Part shown: piece after piece, positions 12,507-24,311 of the stretch
Layout of the letters: every line of letters starts with the position of its first letter
How positions within the stretch are numbered: position 1 is the stretch's first letter
Source: Macrotis lagotis
Lineage: Eukaryota > Chordata > Mammalia > Peramelemorphia > Peramelidae
Assembly: GCF_037893015.1 (NCBI RefSeq)
Contig: NC_133666.1
Span: forward strand, 157,650,498-157,714,497
Direction: 5' to 3'
Length of the DNA: 64,000 nucleotides
The notes under the pieces: model-generated
Databases searched by the model: none
Told to the model about the DNA's origin: nothing
Seen by the model: only the letters and a program-made list of their open reading frames with translations
Made by a program: the position numbers and the translations under genes

Positions 12507-13320
12507 CCACCAACATTAGTGGCATGCTTTGACACAACAGACAATGAATAATTATTTTTGAATAGTGATGACAAAGATGATGATGATGATTGAAGAGGAC
12601 AATTTGGCTTTAAGCCCATTTTATTGGCAGTTATGAAGCAAAGAAAAACATCTTTCTGAGTATTTGGAATGCCTATCTGAAGAAATAATGAGGTTCATTT
12701 TACTTGAAGGAGGCAGGCTAGCTTAAAAGCTTTAGGCATCCTTGGGAACCTATATTCAGGAAAAAGGGAAATAGTTCCTTGTCTCCCAAACAAATAGTCT
12801 AATAGTCACATCTGATGCATGAACTATGAAACCTCTACAATGAAATGTCTGCCAGGCACAATAAATTGGTTACTCTTTCTCAACATGCTCCAGTGAAACC
12901 AATCACTCTGACTTTTACCTTTCACTGTCTCCCAGGAGCCATGCAGAGAAGTTGTTCTTCCCTCCTGTAAAACATGTTATTCTACTGTACTCCAGAAAGA
13001 AACAAATTCAGTGTTCACCTCTGCACAAAAGAAAAACTCTAGCTCAAAATTTGTACATTATTCTTGACTATCCAAGTGTCCTGTCTCCATTTCAGAGGCA
13101 CATGAAGATGGCTATAAGAAATGACTTCAATATGGTCTAAATGTTCTTCCAGTAAACACAGCAACATTTATCATTACTTCATAAATTTTTGCTTGCATGG
13201 GAAGTCCTAAATAGTCTATTGCTTCCTCTGAGTCACTTTTCCTACAATTTGGATAACTGCCATCCAGTGAAAAATGGACAATGTTTAATGGTTGTGTGGT
13301 CAAATAGCTAGGCTTTTACA
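12506..13320. other. Unassigned non-coding DNA
   Basis: No gene or repeat was recognised apart from a short GAT repeat around 12,575. Confidence 0.5.
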
Positions 13321-13575
13321 TTTATTGTGATTGTTTAGTCATTTCAGTCCTGTCTGAATCTTTGTGAATCAATTTGGGATTTTCTTGGCAAAATATAAGA
13401 GTGGTATGTCATTTCCTTCTCCGGCTCATTTTACAGATGAGGAAACTGAGATAAATAGGATTAAGTGACTTGCCCAGGGTCACAAAGCTAATAAGGGTAA
13501 GATTTGAACTCAGAAACATGAGTCTTTTTTTACTTCAGATATGTCACTTGATCCATTGCACCACCTATGGGCTTT
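13321..13575 (-). repeat. MAR1-type SINE
   Basis: Reverse orientation: 'tttagtcatttcagtcctgt', 'catttccttctccggctcat', 'tttacagatgaggaaactga', 'gacttgcccagggtcac', 'tgatccattgcaccacctat'. Nearly full length. Confidence 0.88.
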
Positions 13576-15204
13576 TCATAGTCATTTATAACTAAGAAAG
13601 ATAATATAATAATCTACTTATGAGAGTAAGATGTGGTTCTGCATTCCTACCCTGTCCTCACAACTCAACTCAACTGATTTTGAATGCCTAGAATTTAATT
13701 ATATGGTATTAGTTGTAAAAAACATATATAATAAATGCATATTATATATATATACACATACATATATATAAGCAATCATATCTTGGTACTTGGCTTTAGA
13801 ACTCCTCAAACTAGACACCCCCCACATTTTTTTACTCCTCACATTTTGATGAGAAAAAAATGTTGATATATTCAATGTTACTCAGGATTTTTCCCACTTG
13901 CTAGAATTTGTATGAATCATGATTGCCCCACAAGAGAAAATGCTTCATTATTTGTTTACAGGCCACTCAGTGTCCTCCCTTGCAATGAAATAGAGATCTA
14001 TGCATCAGTCTCCCAGTAGCTCAAGAATAGTGCAGAATTCCCATACATTCGTTGTTACTGTCTTATACCTTTGTGCTTTTTTAAATGCTAATCATAGGTT
14101 GCTAAAAGGTTAAAAGTATTACCATTAAGTCTACAAGGCAGTTAATAAGAACCACAATCAAAAAGAAAAAAGAGATCATAACAAAATATAGAAGTGGTGT
14201 AACTGTAACTGATATCACTCATTTTCAAGATGCCAAGGATGCCAATTTGAATGATAGTGAGAAATAAGGAAGCGATTAAAATTCCAAGTGTTGCTAAAGG
14301 TGTAAAGTCTATTAGTAAGCAACATTCACACACATTGGAAGAAGTTGAATTTTCTCATGGAAAAAATAATGTGTGTATGTGTGTATGTGTGTGTGTATGT
14401 GTATGTGTTTGTACACCCTGTTCTCTTTGTGAGTTGAGAATATCTCTCTGATTAGATCAAGAAGCAAATGAATTGGCCACATCTCTAGGACTAAGCTCTA
14501 CCCTAGATGAATCTCAATAACTTAAATTCAAATGCTGGGAACATTTAAAGCTGGGGCTGTCTGTAGGAGAAATATCTGTGAAGGTTTTACCATGATTTTT
14601 CTCTCTTCCCCCTACCCCTACATTAACCATAGACCTTTGAAGGAGAACTATTGAACCACAGAAAAGACTATATTCATTCAGGAACAGAGACACACTCCAG
14701 ACATATTCTAAATGTGAATACAGACAATCACCCAAGGAGAAGGTAGTTTCAGGGATATAACCCTCCAAGATGAAGAGTTTAACTTTGAAGAGAAGCAGAC
14801 CACTATAAGGACTTTGCATACAGTAACAGGAACTGTTTCGTTACCTTAAATACATGTGTTTCCTACAAGAGAGCCTTGTACTCTGAATCTGTTCTTCTCA
14901 TAGACACTTTTGTGGGGAGTGAGCCCAAATTTGGGGAAGAGAGGGCTTCAGGGAATATAATATAACTGCTATTATTATACCACTTGAATAAATGCCTTTA
15001 ATAAAAGCTAATTCAGTTCATTGTCTGATTATTACTAAAAGTACATTGGAGAGGGTTTGTGAGTTGTTGCAACTGGGTTTTGCTCATACCCAGATGAAGG
15101 TGCCAAGGATTTACTTCTAGGTGGAGACATTCTATGTTTATCATATGTGTTATCATTCTATGTTTATCATATTCATTTTTGTCTGTATACTAACCTTCTT
15201 CCAT
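13576..15204. other. Unassigned DNA with microsatellites
   Basis: Holds a TA-rich tract (13,725-13,775) and a (TG)n tract (14,367-14,410). At 15,127-15,173 the word 'cattctatgtttatcatat' occurs twice in a 29-base period. Around 14,870-15,070, 'acttgaataaatgcc' and repeated AATAAA words give the look of an old LTR, but I could not find both borders, so no element is called. Confidence 0.4.
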
Positions 15205-15356
15205 TGGTTTTATAGGTAGAACATGTTGCATCTAGAGCACCAGACCTAGAGTCAGAAGGACCTGAGTTCAAATCCAGCTACAGACACTTAATATTTGCCT
15301 AGCTGTGTGACCAGAAAGTCACTTAACCCCTTTGCTTTGCAAAAAAAAAAAAAATC
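15205..15356 (+). repeat. WSINE1/MAR1-type SINE, 5' end decayed
   Basis: 'tagagcaccagacctagagt', 'ggacctgagttcaaatccag', 'agacacttaatatttgccta', 'ctttgctttgc' and a 14-base A-tail. Confidence 0.82.
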
Positions 15357-17213
15357 CAGACTAAGACATTCTTGTTCTTTCTTTCCAGGAGTAGGTATAC
15401 AAGGATTCAGTTCAAGTTTTCTCATAGAATGGGTTCCATGAACTAAGTTGAGAGGCAGAGAGTCACCTTCTCCTTACTGCTTTCCGTCTTATGACTACAA
15501 TAAATGGGTTTAGGATTTTGGTTTATTTGAACTGTCCTTTTTAGTTCTAGTCATCAGAAGGGAATTTCCTAGTCCCTAGCAAGAGCTCCAGTCATGATGA
15601 ACTTGGATCTAGGATTCAAAGCTAAATATTGCTACCAACCCAGCAGCGAAACACTAAAAATCTAAAGTACAATGGTAGGGAGGGGAAGGGGGAACAGGAA
15701 CAGCTTTGGGCTTGAACTTGAGTTAAACTATGAACCTAAACTCCCTCCTACTCACCCTGAACTAGAAAAGGGAGATTATGTTCCTCAAATTGCTAGGGAT
15801 GGAATGTTTGAATGTCTTCTATTTTTATGGTTTTGAAGTAAATAATTCTTTTTAAAACTAATATGAATAAATAGTTAAATGGAATCAGGGTTCTGAAGTT
15901 CCCTTAATATTCATAAAAACAAAAGTGAGGCAGACATTATATACCTCTTGGACAACTTTAGGGTACCAGACAACCTTATATAACACCATATCTTTTAAGC
16001 AATGGGAACCAGAATAATCACTGTCACAGTGTTAGAAGGGTGGCCACAGTGAATAGCAGTTGAATCTTGAGATAACAGCCACCCTCTGGGGTGGGGGGTG
16101 GGGGGCCATGAAATATGTGAATGAATTCCTAAGCAAACTGCAAATGTCAAGTGATGTAATTAATTAGATAATTTTAATTTTACTACAGTAACTTTTGAGT
16201 CTACAAAGGTTTGGTGAAGATGAAAGGAAAAATAATGCTCCCTTCTCTGGCTCCCACACTTGGAATATGGATGTTACTTTATAATCAATCTAGTTCAGAC
16301 ACTCTTATTCTATTATGCAAGATGTTCATACATGTTATAGTTAGCATATTAACCACCTTCCTTTACTAACTTTCCTTGAACATATGCAACTGAATGAGCA
16401 GAGGGTGAGAAGAGGAAACACATAAACAAAGCAAAATGAAGTATGATCTAACATCCCAGACTTCTACCAGATAACAATGGCTATTGGTTCACTCTTGCCT
16501 CAGGGCACAGAAACCCAGCTTTATTCACTTTGGAACTTTTATTAATATCAATAAATCAGTATTATCTTTCATATCTCCATAGGGCCTCTAGTTGGTGTCA
16601 AAATTCACTGATTCATTTTTGCTTGTATAACATGACTAGAAAGCAGTCACTCTTCCCCTCTTTTAAAACTTCCCTGCTAACAAATAATGGAACCTCCAGA
16701 TCAAAAGCAATTGTGAACAATCATATCTTATCATTCATGTCAGGGTTAAAATATAAATTATTAGGAATTATGAACAAACTTAAGGAACAAAAACTTCAAA
16801 TTATATATCTACCTTCTTGGACAGAAAAGGAGGAAAGAAATGGGAAAAGTACTTCATCTGCCTGAATTGCTGCCACCTAGAATACAACTCTTATTACAAT
16901 TCATAGCTGTACTGTCTGACCTCAGTGGATAAAAGCAGAAGTGACCAAAGTGGAGCCTAATCATTCTCAACATCAGCCATGACCTACTGCCTCCCTAACT
17001 CAGTTTTTCTGACACCATCTCCCCATTCAAATCAAAAACAGTCAAATCTCTATCAGATAAATTGTATTGAGAGACTCTCAGAATGGAAAAAAAGAATGTA
17101 TTGAGAAGCTTCTCTAAGCAACTAGAGAAACTTGTGTCCCCAAACTTTGCTACAGCAACAACAACCTTTTGATAAAATAATATCAGGATTGGATCTGTGA
17201 TTACATGAAATTC
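15357..17213. other. Unassigned non-coding DNA
   Basis: No gene or named repeat was recognised. A G-rich tract sits at 16,086-16,108. The 111-codon frame at 16,530-16,865 has no known motif, no supporting upstream features and no homologue I recognise. Confidence 0.5.
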
Positions 17214-17445
17214 CCAGGTGATGCATGCCTATAATAGGTCGAGACTGAGACAAGAGGTTCTCTTAACCTTGGGAATCCTAGACAACAGTGGTTTAAGCCA
17301 ATGTATTTTCTACACCAAATCTAGCATCAATATAGTAAGAATGAAGAGAAAGGGGACACCAAGTTGCCTAAAGAGGGATAGGTTGCCATATGCTAGAAAC
17401 AGAGCAGGTCAAAACTCCCTGCAGATCAGTAGTATGGTAAGGCAT
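17214..17445 (+). pseudogene. 7SL (SRP) RNA pseudogene
   Basis: 7SL RNA is the RNA core of the signal recognition particle. The S-domain is well kept: 'catcaatatagtaagaatga' corresponds to the human GGCATCAATATGGTGACC, 'accaagttgcctaaagaggg' to CACCAGGTTGCCTAAGGAGGG, 'gaaacagagcaggtcaaaac' to GGAAACGGAGCAGGTCAAAAC, and 'gatcagtagtatgg' to GATCAGTAGTGGG (helix 8). The 5' Alu domain is recognisable but poor ('ggtgatgcatgcctataata'), and the final Alu-domain strand is absent or unreadable after about 17,445. Many changes in the Alu domain and the lack of the 3' end indicate a dead retrocopy. The 83-codon frame at 17,218-17,469 is read from this RNA copy. I saw no clear target duplication. Confidence 0.85.
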
Positions 17446-17564
17446 AATATCTACCCCTTACAATTCTAGCTCAGTAGAAACAAAGAAATTTCAGATAAAG
17501 AATCTCCCTCTATCAATCCAAGTTGGCATCTTGCCAAGGGTCACACAGCCAATATATGTCCAAT

Positions 17565-17850
17565 CATCATCACAATAATAATTAGCATTTATACAGTACC
17601 CAATATGTTAATTGTGCTAGCACTTTACAAATATTATCTCATTTTATCTTTACAACAATCCTGGGAAATAAGTGCTATTATTACTGCCATTTTGCAGCTG
17701 AGTAAATGGAAGCATAAAACAAAAACAAAAAAAAAACAGGTTATATGATTTACCCAAGGTCATACAACTAATAAATACCTGAGGCTAGATTTGAATTTCA
17801 GTGTTAACTTCATTCAGGTCCATCACTCCATCCAGTACATCACCTGTAGT
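17565..17850 (-). repeat. MIR / CORE-SINE
   Basis: 'agcatttatacagtacccaa', 'gctagcactttacaaatatt', 'atctcattttatctttacaa', 'gccattttgcagctgagtaa', then 'tttacccaaggtcatacaac'. This is a reverse MIR with an A-rich insertion near 17,720. Confidence 0.82.
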
Positions 17851-17854
17851 TATT

Positions 17855-18085
17855 CAGTTATTCAGTAGTGTCTGACTCTGCAGAACCCCGTGGACCTATA
17901 TTATCCATGGAGTTTTCTTGGATAAGATATTGGAATTGCTATTTCCTTCTTCAATAGATTAAGACAAATAGAGATTAAGCGGCTTGCCCAGGGTCACACA
18001 GATAGAGCCTAAAGTTGGATTTGAACTTAAGATTTTCCTGACTCTAAGACCTTTGTTTATTCACTGAACTATCTAACTGCCTCAA
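17855..18085 (-). repeat. MAR1-type SINE
   Basis: 'cagtagtgtctgactctgca', 'ttgctatttccttcttcaat', 'gcggcttgcccagggtcaca', 'gatttgaacttaag', 'actgaactatctaactgcct'. Reverse orientation, nearly complete, abutting the MIR on its left. Confidence 0.8.
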
Positions 18086-18199
18086 ATATAGTATAAAATT
18101 ATGTGTTAAAAGCAGGGCACAAGTCTAAGCCTTCATGGTAATAAGGTCAACTCTCTCCTTAGCCATATTACTTCACTATACATATACACATACAGGTTT

Positions 18200-18289
18200 A
18201 TGTATGTATGTATGTATATATATATATATATATGTGTGTGTATGGGGCATATATATATATATATGTATGGGGTATATATATATATGTAT

Positions 18290-18331
<42 letters not shown>
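18200..18331. repeat. Complex TA / TATGGGG-TA tandem repeat
   Basis: A GTAT and TA tract is interrupted three times by a 'gtatggg' spacer at about 24-28 base intervals, so a microsatellite carries a small minisatellite-like higher order. Tyr/Ile-rich open frames here on both strands are products of the repeat. Confidence 0.9.
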
Positions 18332-18333
<2 letters not shown>

Positions 18334-18652
18334 GGGCAGCTGAGTGTTGCAGTGATAGAGTACTTGTCCTGCTCTATCAAGATTACCTGAGTTCAAATCT
18401 AACCTCAAATACTTGACACTTACTAGCTATATGACCTTGGGCAAGTCACTTAATCTTGATTACCTTGATTCCAGGACCATCTCCAGTTGTCCTGATTCAT
18501 ATCTGGTCACCAGACCCATATGGCTCTGGAGGAGAAAATTAATTGTTGACAATGCACAAGACCCCCTCACTGAAATCTAATTCACATGCTTGTCATGACA
18601 TCACCTCCCTAATGGCATGGTCTTCTTCAATAATGAAGGGCAAACAACAATA
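18332..18652 (+). repeat. Long-tailed tRNA-SINE (MAR family variant)
   Basis: The head is the usual 'ggggcagctgagtgttgcag' ... 'gggcaagtcacttaatc'. The tail differs from MAR1 and WSINE1: 'aggaccatctccagttgtcc', 'tggctctggaggagaaa', 'catgacatcacctccctaat', 'ttcaataatgaagggcaaac', ending in ACAACAA. A second copy in reverse lies at 31,645-31,957. Confidence 0.82.
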
Positions 18653-21600
18653 ACATTCATGTATTGTTTGTAAGCTTAAATATAAAAAATAAATTGATCA
18701 ATTACATTAGAAAAACAATATAATTTGAAACAAAATGCAAATAAAACTCAAAGGCGCTAATGCACTTTTGAGCACCTATATCTTCTTTAAACAGAGAAAA
18801 TAACTGCTTTCTGTTCCAGTACTTTGGTTTAAGCTTGAAGAGGAAAGGAGATTGGAAGTGGGGAAAGGAACAAGTATTTATTTATTAAGTACTATGATAT
18901 ATCAGATAATGTCAGGAATACTTTTAACAAATATGAGCCTCCACATTTCACATTAAGAGAAAATTTATCTCCTAATTAACTTTATGAGTTAACATATTTG
19001 TTGGGGTTTATCTCCCTACCCCCTACTTACATTTTAAAACATATTCATGATACAATAGAACAGAACCCTAGTTGGAGGGAAAAGGCCTCATATGTAGGCT
19101 CATGAATGTATAAAATTAGGAAAGTCATAAAGAATTACAGTTTCCTCATTCAAACATTGATTAGATGATCTCTAAAGTCCTTTACAACTCTGATATCCTA
19201 TGTTCCTGTGAAGACCCATTTTCAAATGGAGATGGAATTGTAACTAGCATTTTTATGCATAGGACAAATTTCACAAACATGCCCAAGGTGAATTTTACAA
19301 AATAGACCAAGAAACTTCAAGTCCATTTTTGAGGGTCAGACTAGTAAAGTCCAGGGGAGAAACTCACCCAGAGTAAAGCATAGGCAAAAGCATCTGATAG
19401 TTTTTTATTTTTAATTAATTATTCCTGTAAACTAGAACTAGGGTTGTAAGTGTTGTTAGCACCTTAAAAATGTCAGTACCATAAGATAAATCCTTTGTCA
19501 TCCTGCCCTAGTTTCAGCACTACAGGGATACTCAATAGTTTTCTCAGACTAAAATTGGTTCTTTTCAATGTATAGAAAGACTGTTTACTTTAGACTCAGA
19601 ACTGGCATGTGAAGAAATGCAGATGCACCAGTTTTATTTGTCTAATTGCCTTTTTTTTCCCTTTAAATAATGAGTTGTTGACTATCTTGGCTTCCTGAAA
19701 ATGTGAAGCAGTGGTTCCTGAAACAATCCAAAGGTCAAAACCTATATAAGAAAAAGAAATGACATTATATTTTAACAACCACTTTCCTGATTTCTTGGTC
19801 AGGAAAAAAGATGAGTGTAATGGAGGGGAGAAGTAAATGTTGCCTGCTATGATATCAGCTAGCTTTTATTTCCAATGTTAATTCTATAATTACTTTCTTG
19901 CTCATTGCTCTCTGCTAAAAGATGCAGTCATGAGGTGTGTTTTCTTCCTTTTTTATCCTTTCCTTGTTCATTCTGGGCTCTTGTGACAACAGCTGGGAAG
20001 GAGAGGATTTACCTTTTGTGTTTATATGCAGAGATCTGTTTCCGCATGTCAATTCCCAGCTTTTTCCCAGTGTGAATGTGCAGGCAAGCTAAGTGACTTC
20101 GATTCTTACATTTTTAACATTCAATGTTTCAGACAACCTTTCCAGCCTATGGGGCATCACAAATAGTCTGCCACTTGTTTTGTCAACCATTTTCAACCAT
20201 TCATTTAAAATTTAATCATAGCCCACTCTAGTACAAGTCACACTAGCAAAAGACAGTGAAAACTGTCAGGTTTTGTGCCTCTTGTCTCTGGTGAATCACT
20301 AAAGAGCTTGAGAGCTTGGAAGAGAAGAAAGATGAAAAGGACTCTGTTAATTTACAAAAGGGGTTTGAAATAAAAGACTAAGTCCCCATGTTGGTCCTTG
20401 AACTAGCCAAGCACTAGTGCTTAAAACTTGTTTTGATTCCATTAAGAGCTTTCTCCAATGAAAAATATATCATGAAAAGAAAAATATGTGAAGCATCAAT
20501 TTTTAAGAGCAAACAAAGCAATGGGATTTTTGTGGCTGTTTTTTTGGCAGAATGAATAAAGAAAAAGTCATGCTTTAATAAAAATAAAGAAGTTTCTTTC
20601 AAAAAGGCTTTAGCTCTTAAATAAACTTACTGGAAGATATCCTAGTCAGCTAGGCTTCCCTTATTAGCCCTTTTCTATGCTATTCAGTGGCCTAGATCAT
20701 TTAAACTGATAACCAGTAGTTGAGCTACATTAACAAAATAAAGTTCCTGGTAAAAGGAGGGTATCTATAGGAAGGTAGGAAACTTGGAGAGAGATTTTGT
20801 TGCAAAGCTAAAAATCTCCAACTGCACATGTAATAATGGCTTGCAAATATGACTACAATAGTGCCCCCAAGTGACAGCAAAAGGAATTTCTTCTGCTTAG
20901 CTCTGTCACAACTTTGAAACTACTCAGGTATATTTTTGGTGCGTCAATGTTACAACAATGTGTAAAAGGATTACATTTCCTGCTTGACATATCCATTCCC
21001 AATGGCTTGCATTTACAAATTAAGGTTTGGATGATTTCCAAAAAACACAGAATAATGTTAGAGGAGGAAGGAAGTAAAGGGAGTAGGAGGGAGTGAGAGA
21101 GATTAAGAGCAATAGGTATTTCTCTTTATGTTTTACATTTGTTTAATAGGCTATAATCAATACCACGTCTGGTGCTATATCAGTTACAGTTTGTTCAAGG
21201 CCAGTGCCAGTCCTGGGAAAACCAACCTTTCTAGGAGGGTGCTTTAGGTAGGTTAAGGGAACTTTGCCTATTTGAAAGCCATATCTGCATTTCATACTTA
21301 ATCTCTAAGACAAATAACTCAATTTCTCTTTGTATCAGTTTTCCTCCAGTAAAATGGGGATATAAATACTTGCCTCCTACTTACCACCCAGAAGTTAAGG
21401 AGACTGTGTTGGATGTTATTTTTAAGAGAGGCAGCAAACACTGATCTTGAAGCTGCCAGTCTAGGATTCAGTTTCCCCTGCTGTCAGTATGACTGAAATC
21501 CTAGTTAAATTCCAATTTGTCAGTACTTTAAGCAATTCTCTAAGATGAAAACTTGGGAAAAGATGTCATCCTGCTTTAAGAGAAGGAATTCTTTTACCTT

Positions 21601-22044
21601 TAAATTCTATATCAATGAAATTATAAGTATAGTCCCTGTCCTTTATGATTATTCATGTAAATTTTACCCTATTGCTATAGAGTTACTAACGTCTAAGACT
21701 GGTTCTTAACCATAAACATTTTATTTTTAAATTTGAATAACTACATAATATAATTGGTTTCCCTTTTAATTTTATGCATTTTGTTTTATGAACTTAAAAA
21801 CATTCTTCTGATAAAGGGTTCCCCCAGGCAGTTCATGAAACAAAGTAACAACCCTTGGGCTAAGGGTAAAAGGAGGGTATCTATAGGAACTACCAACAAT
21901 TTCTCTAAGACTACATCTACACTGCTAGTTCTATCCCATGCCTTGGACTTTAGATCCAAGTAAAATATGGCACAAAAGAAATCATTAACTGAGGGCAATA
22001 ATTTTCTTCTCTTAGTTCCAAAGAACAGAAACCATGACTTCAAT
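18653..22044. other. Mostly unassigned, repeat-poor block
   Basis: About 3.4 kb with only MIR-like scraps (19,130-19,210; 21,300-21,400). No exon with splice signals and conserved frame was recognised. 19,880-20,330 is neither simple-sequence nor repeat-like and has a more balanced composition. Two copies of one 25-base word lie at 20,749-20,773 and 21,865-21,889. Confidence 0.45.
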
Positions 22045-22400
22045 AGCAAGTTTCTATGTGATTATAAAAGAACTTCAGCTAATATCTTTCTCTATGTCTT
22101 CTTTTTTTTTAGGTGTTTTTTTTTTGCAAGGCAAATGGGGTTAAGTGGCTTGCCCAAGGCCACACAGCTAGGTAATTATTAAGTATCTGAGACTGGATTT
22201 GAACCCAGGTACTCCTGACTCCAGGGCGGGTGCTTTATCCACTATGCCACCTAGCTGCCCCTCTCTATATCTTCTTATTCAGTTAAACAAAATGGCACAG
22301 ACTTTTCCCCAAGTCTCTCATAGGTTTTCAGGTTCCATCCTTAAAATGCTCTTTTTTACCATTAAAAATATATGTGCCAGTTTATTTATTTATGAGGCAG
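22045..22400. repeat. Copy 1 of an unnamed diverged repeat
   Basis: 22,045-22,103 plus 22,262-22,400 align with 23,545-23,790: shared words include 'cttcttattcagttaaa', 'agtctctcatag', 'ttttaccattaaaa' and 'tttatttatttatg'. A SINE with its own target duplication splits this copy. Confidence 0.6.
22104..22261 (-). repeat. WSINE1-type SINE with target duplication
   Basis: Reverse: T-rich tail, 'ggggttaagtggcttgccca', 'acagctaggtaattattaag', 'ctttatccactatgccacct', 'agctgcccc'. The flanks 'ctctatgtcttctt' (left) and 'ctctatatcttctt' (right) are a 14-base target duplication with one mismatch. Confidence 0.92.
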
Positions 22401-22788
22401 CCTTCTAGTCAAGTGAAAGCAGCATTAACTTAATGTCTTTTTACATTAAACTCAAAATATGAATATTAAAAGCCCTGACAAGAAGAAGATTTGACAAGAT
22501 GTGAGAATAGCAAATCTGAATCTTCTCTTCTGGAACATTCCTAAAGAAGGTGAGGGGGCAAGAAAGGCAGTTACTAAAAACAAATGGGAGGGTGAGGGAG
22601 AAATATCATTTCCCAGAGAATTTTGAAATGTGTTGGTGCAAACTTCAAAGGAGAGAAAGCATTAGAAATTTCTATTAGAGGCAGCAAACCCCAAATAAAT
22701 AAAACATTTTGGCCTTCACATTCATTGTTAGACACCTTCTTACATGGACACTAGATCTATTACAATTAAATGTATAAAAGCAGAAATG

Positions 22789-22790
<2 letters not shown>
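22401..22790. other. Unassigned non-coding DNA
   Basis: Nothing recognised. Confidence 0.5.
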
Positions 22791-22823
<33 letters not shown>

Positions 22824-22846
22824 CCACCACCACCACCACCACCACT
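22791..22846. repeat. Compound (CA)n(CCA)n microsatellite
   Basis: About 16 CA units are followed directly by eight CCA units. A second tract of the same compound type lies at 29,636-29,697. Confidence 0.95.
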
Positions 22847-23189
22847 AGCATCACTACTACCACACCAACAACATAAAAACAACTGTGCTCTTTGAAAATG
22901 GTGTTAACAAAACACAGTTGTTTCATTTTTTTCCTACTTTTGGAAGGAAAGGAACACTGCCTTATTTACCTAGTGTTCTTTGTAGCAATCACTTAGAAAT
23001 ACTATGAGTGCCACCTTCTGACCATCTGGCTTCATTGCACTGGCCTTGTTACTTAGCAGGTCTGCTTTTTACTCAAACCACAAGAATTTAATTCCATTCC
23101 ATTTAATTCAGCAAGTACTTATGAAGTAAAGTGCATATCCAGATGTGGGTGACCAAAAAATGAGGGTGGAGTACTCATATTAGTGAGAA

Positions 23190-23243
23190 CAAGGTAACAT
23201 GTAAAGCCTGGGAAACCTTACAGCACTTTATGAATACTAGATA

Positions 23244-23302
<59 letters not shown>

Positions 23303-23303
23303 G
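23190..23303 (+). repeat. MIR 3' end with (ATT)n microsatellite
   Basis: 'gggaaaccttacagcacttt' 'atgaatactagatatca' is the MIR 3' end, followed by about 19 ATT units (23,246-23,303), the usual place for such a tract in MIRs. Confidence 0.8.
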
Positions 23304-23544
23304 TAGTTGCTGTTGAAGGTGGACAACTTGAGAATTGCATTAATATCCATAATTTTTTTTAAAAAAATACAAAATTCCCCATAGATAGATAAGACATGGA
23401 GGATTCACAAAAAAAGTATAGTTGAGTTTTGATCTATACCAATAGAAAGAGGGATTACACAAGCCAGTGGTTTGGTAAGGATAGAAATAATTATAAGATG
23501 TTTATATAAGGTATTAAAAAGATTTCATGCAATTTCAATTTTAA

Positions 23545-23790
23545 AAACAGCAGGTTTTCATATGATCATTAAGAGAATTACAGATTTTGTCCTTCTCTAC
23601 AGCTTCTTACTCAGTTAAAAAAATGACAGACTGAGTTTCTCACAAGTCTCTCATAGCTTTTTGGTCTTATTATTAAACATATTCTTTTACCATTAAAATA
23701 TATATGTATATATACATATGCATTTATATGAAGATTTATTTATTTATGCAACAAACTACTAGTTTTATAAAAGCAGGTTAAGCTAACCTT
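23545..23790. repeat. Copy 2 of an unnamed diverged repeat
   Basis: Aligns with 22,045-22,400 (SINE excluded) at what looks like roughly 70-75% identity. It is either a local duplication about 1.5 kb apart or two copies of one old interspersed repeat. Confidence 0.6.
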
Positions 23791-23859
23791 AAAACTATAC
23801 TAAGACTTTGGGCCACCTATATATCACGTTAAAATTTGCAAAACTCATTATCTACATTA

Positions 23860-24020
23860 ACATATTTATTTGAGATTTACAACAACTCTAAGCATTACTA
23901 TCTTGGAAAAGAAGAAATTACAATAACTTTCTTGGCAGACATTTAGAGCTAATAAATATCAGAGTCAAGTTTTGAACCCCAATCTTCTTGATCTTAAAAT
24001 CAAATCCATTTTTGCAAGCT
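23860..24020 (-). repeat. MIR remnant
   Basis: 'acaacaactctaagcattac', 'gaagaaattacaataacttt', 'tttgaaccccaatcttcttg'. A weak reverse MIR. Confidence 0.55.
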
Positions 24021-24137
24021 ATCTAAAACAATCATAGAATTTGAGATTTGGTATGGATGAATGTGTTGTCTGCACTTAAGAAGTCAATAACACAAGTCTT
24101 AGATCTTTTACCTGAGTCTTACTTTCTTTTCCCATAA

Positions 24138-24311
24138 AAATAATGGAGTTAGGTGACACAGTGGATAGAGCACCAGTTCTGAAGTCAGGAGCAACTGAGT
24201 CAAATCTGACCTCAAACACTTAATGATTACCTACCTGTGTGAACTTGGGCAAGTCACTTAACCCCTTTGCCTTGAAAAAAAAAAAGAATTGCATAAAGAT
24301 AATGGAGTTAG
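24138..24311 (+). repeat. WSINE1-type SINE with target duplication
   Basis: 'gacacagtggatagagcacc', 'tctgacctcaaacacttaat', 'gggcaagtcacttaacccct', 'ttgccttg' and an A-tail. 'ataatggagtta' lies on both sides (near 24,140 and 24,300). The first bases of the SINE are lost. Confidence 0.88.

Noticed and set aside
14600-15140. Possible solo LTR with AATAAA words
   Set aside because: Neither border nor a target duplication could be found; kept only as a remark in the block description.
16530-16865. 111-codon open frame as a novel gene
   Set aside because: No recognisable motif, no upstream signals, composition like its surroundings; length is compatible with chance.
17218-17469. 83-codon frame as a small protein
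   Set aside because: Read from the 7SL RNA pseudogene.
18133-18408. Tyr/Ile-rich frames on both strands
   Set aside because: Translations of TA/TATGGGG tandem repeats.
22675-22926. Val/Cys-repeat frame suggestive of a structured protein
   Set aside because: Translation of the (CA)n(CCA)n microsatellite.
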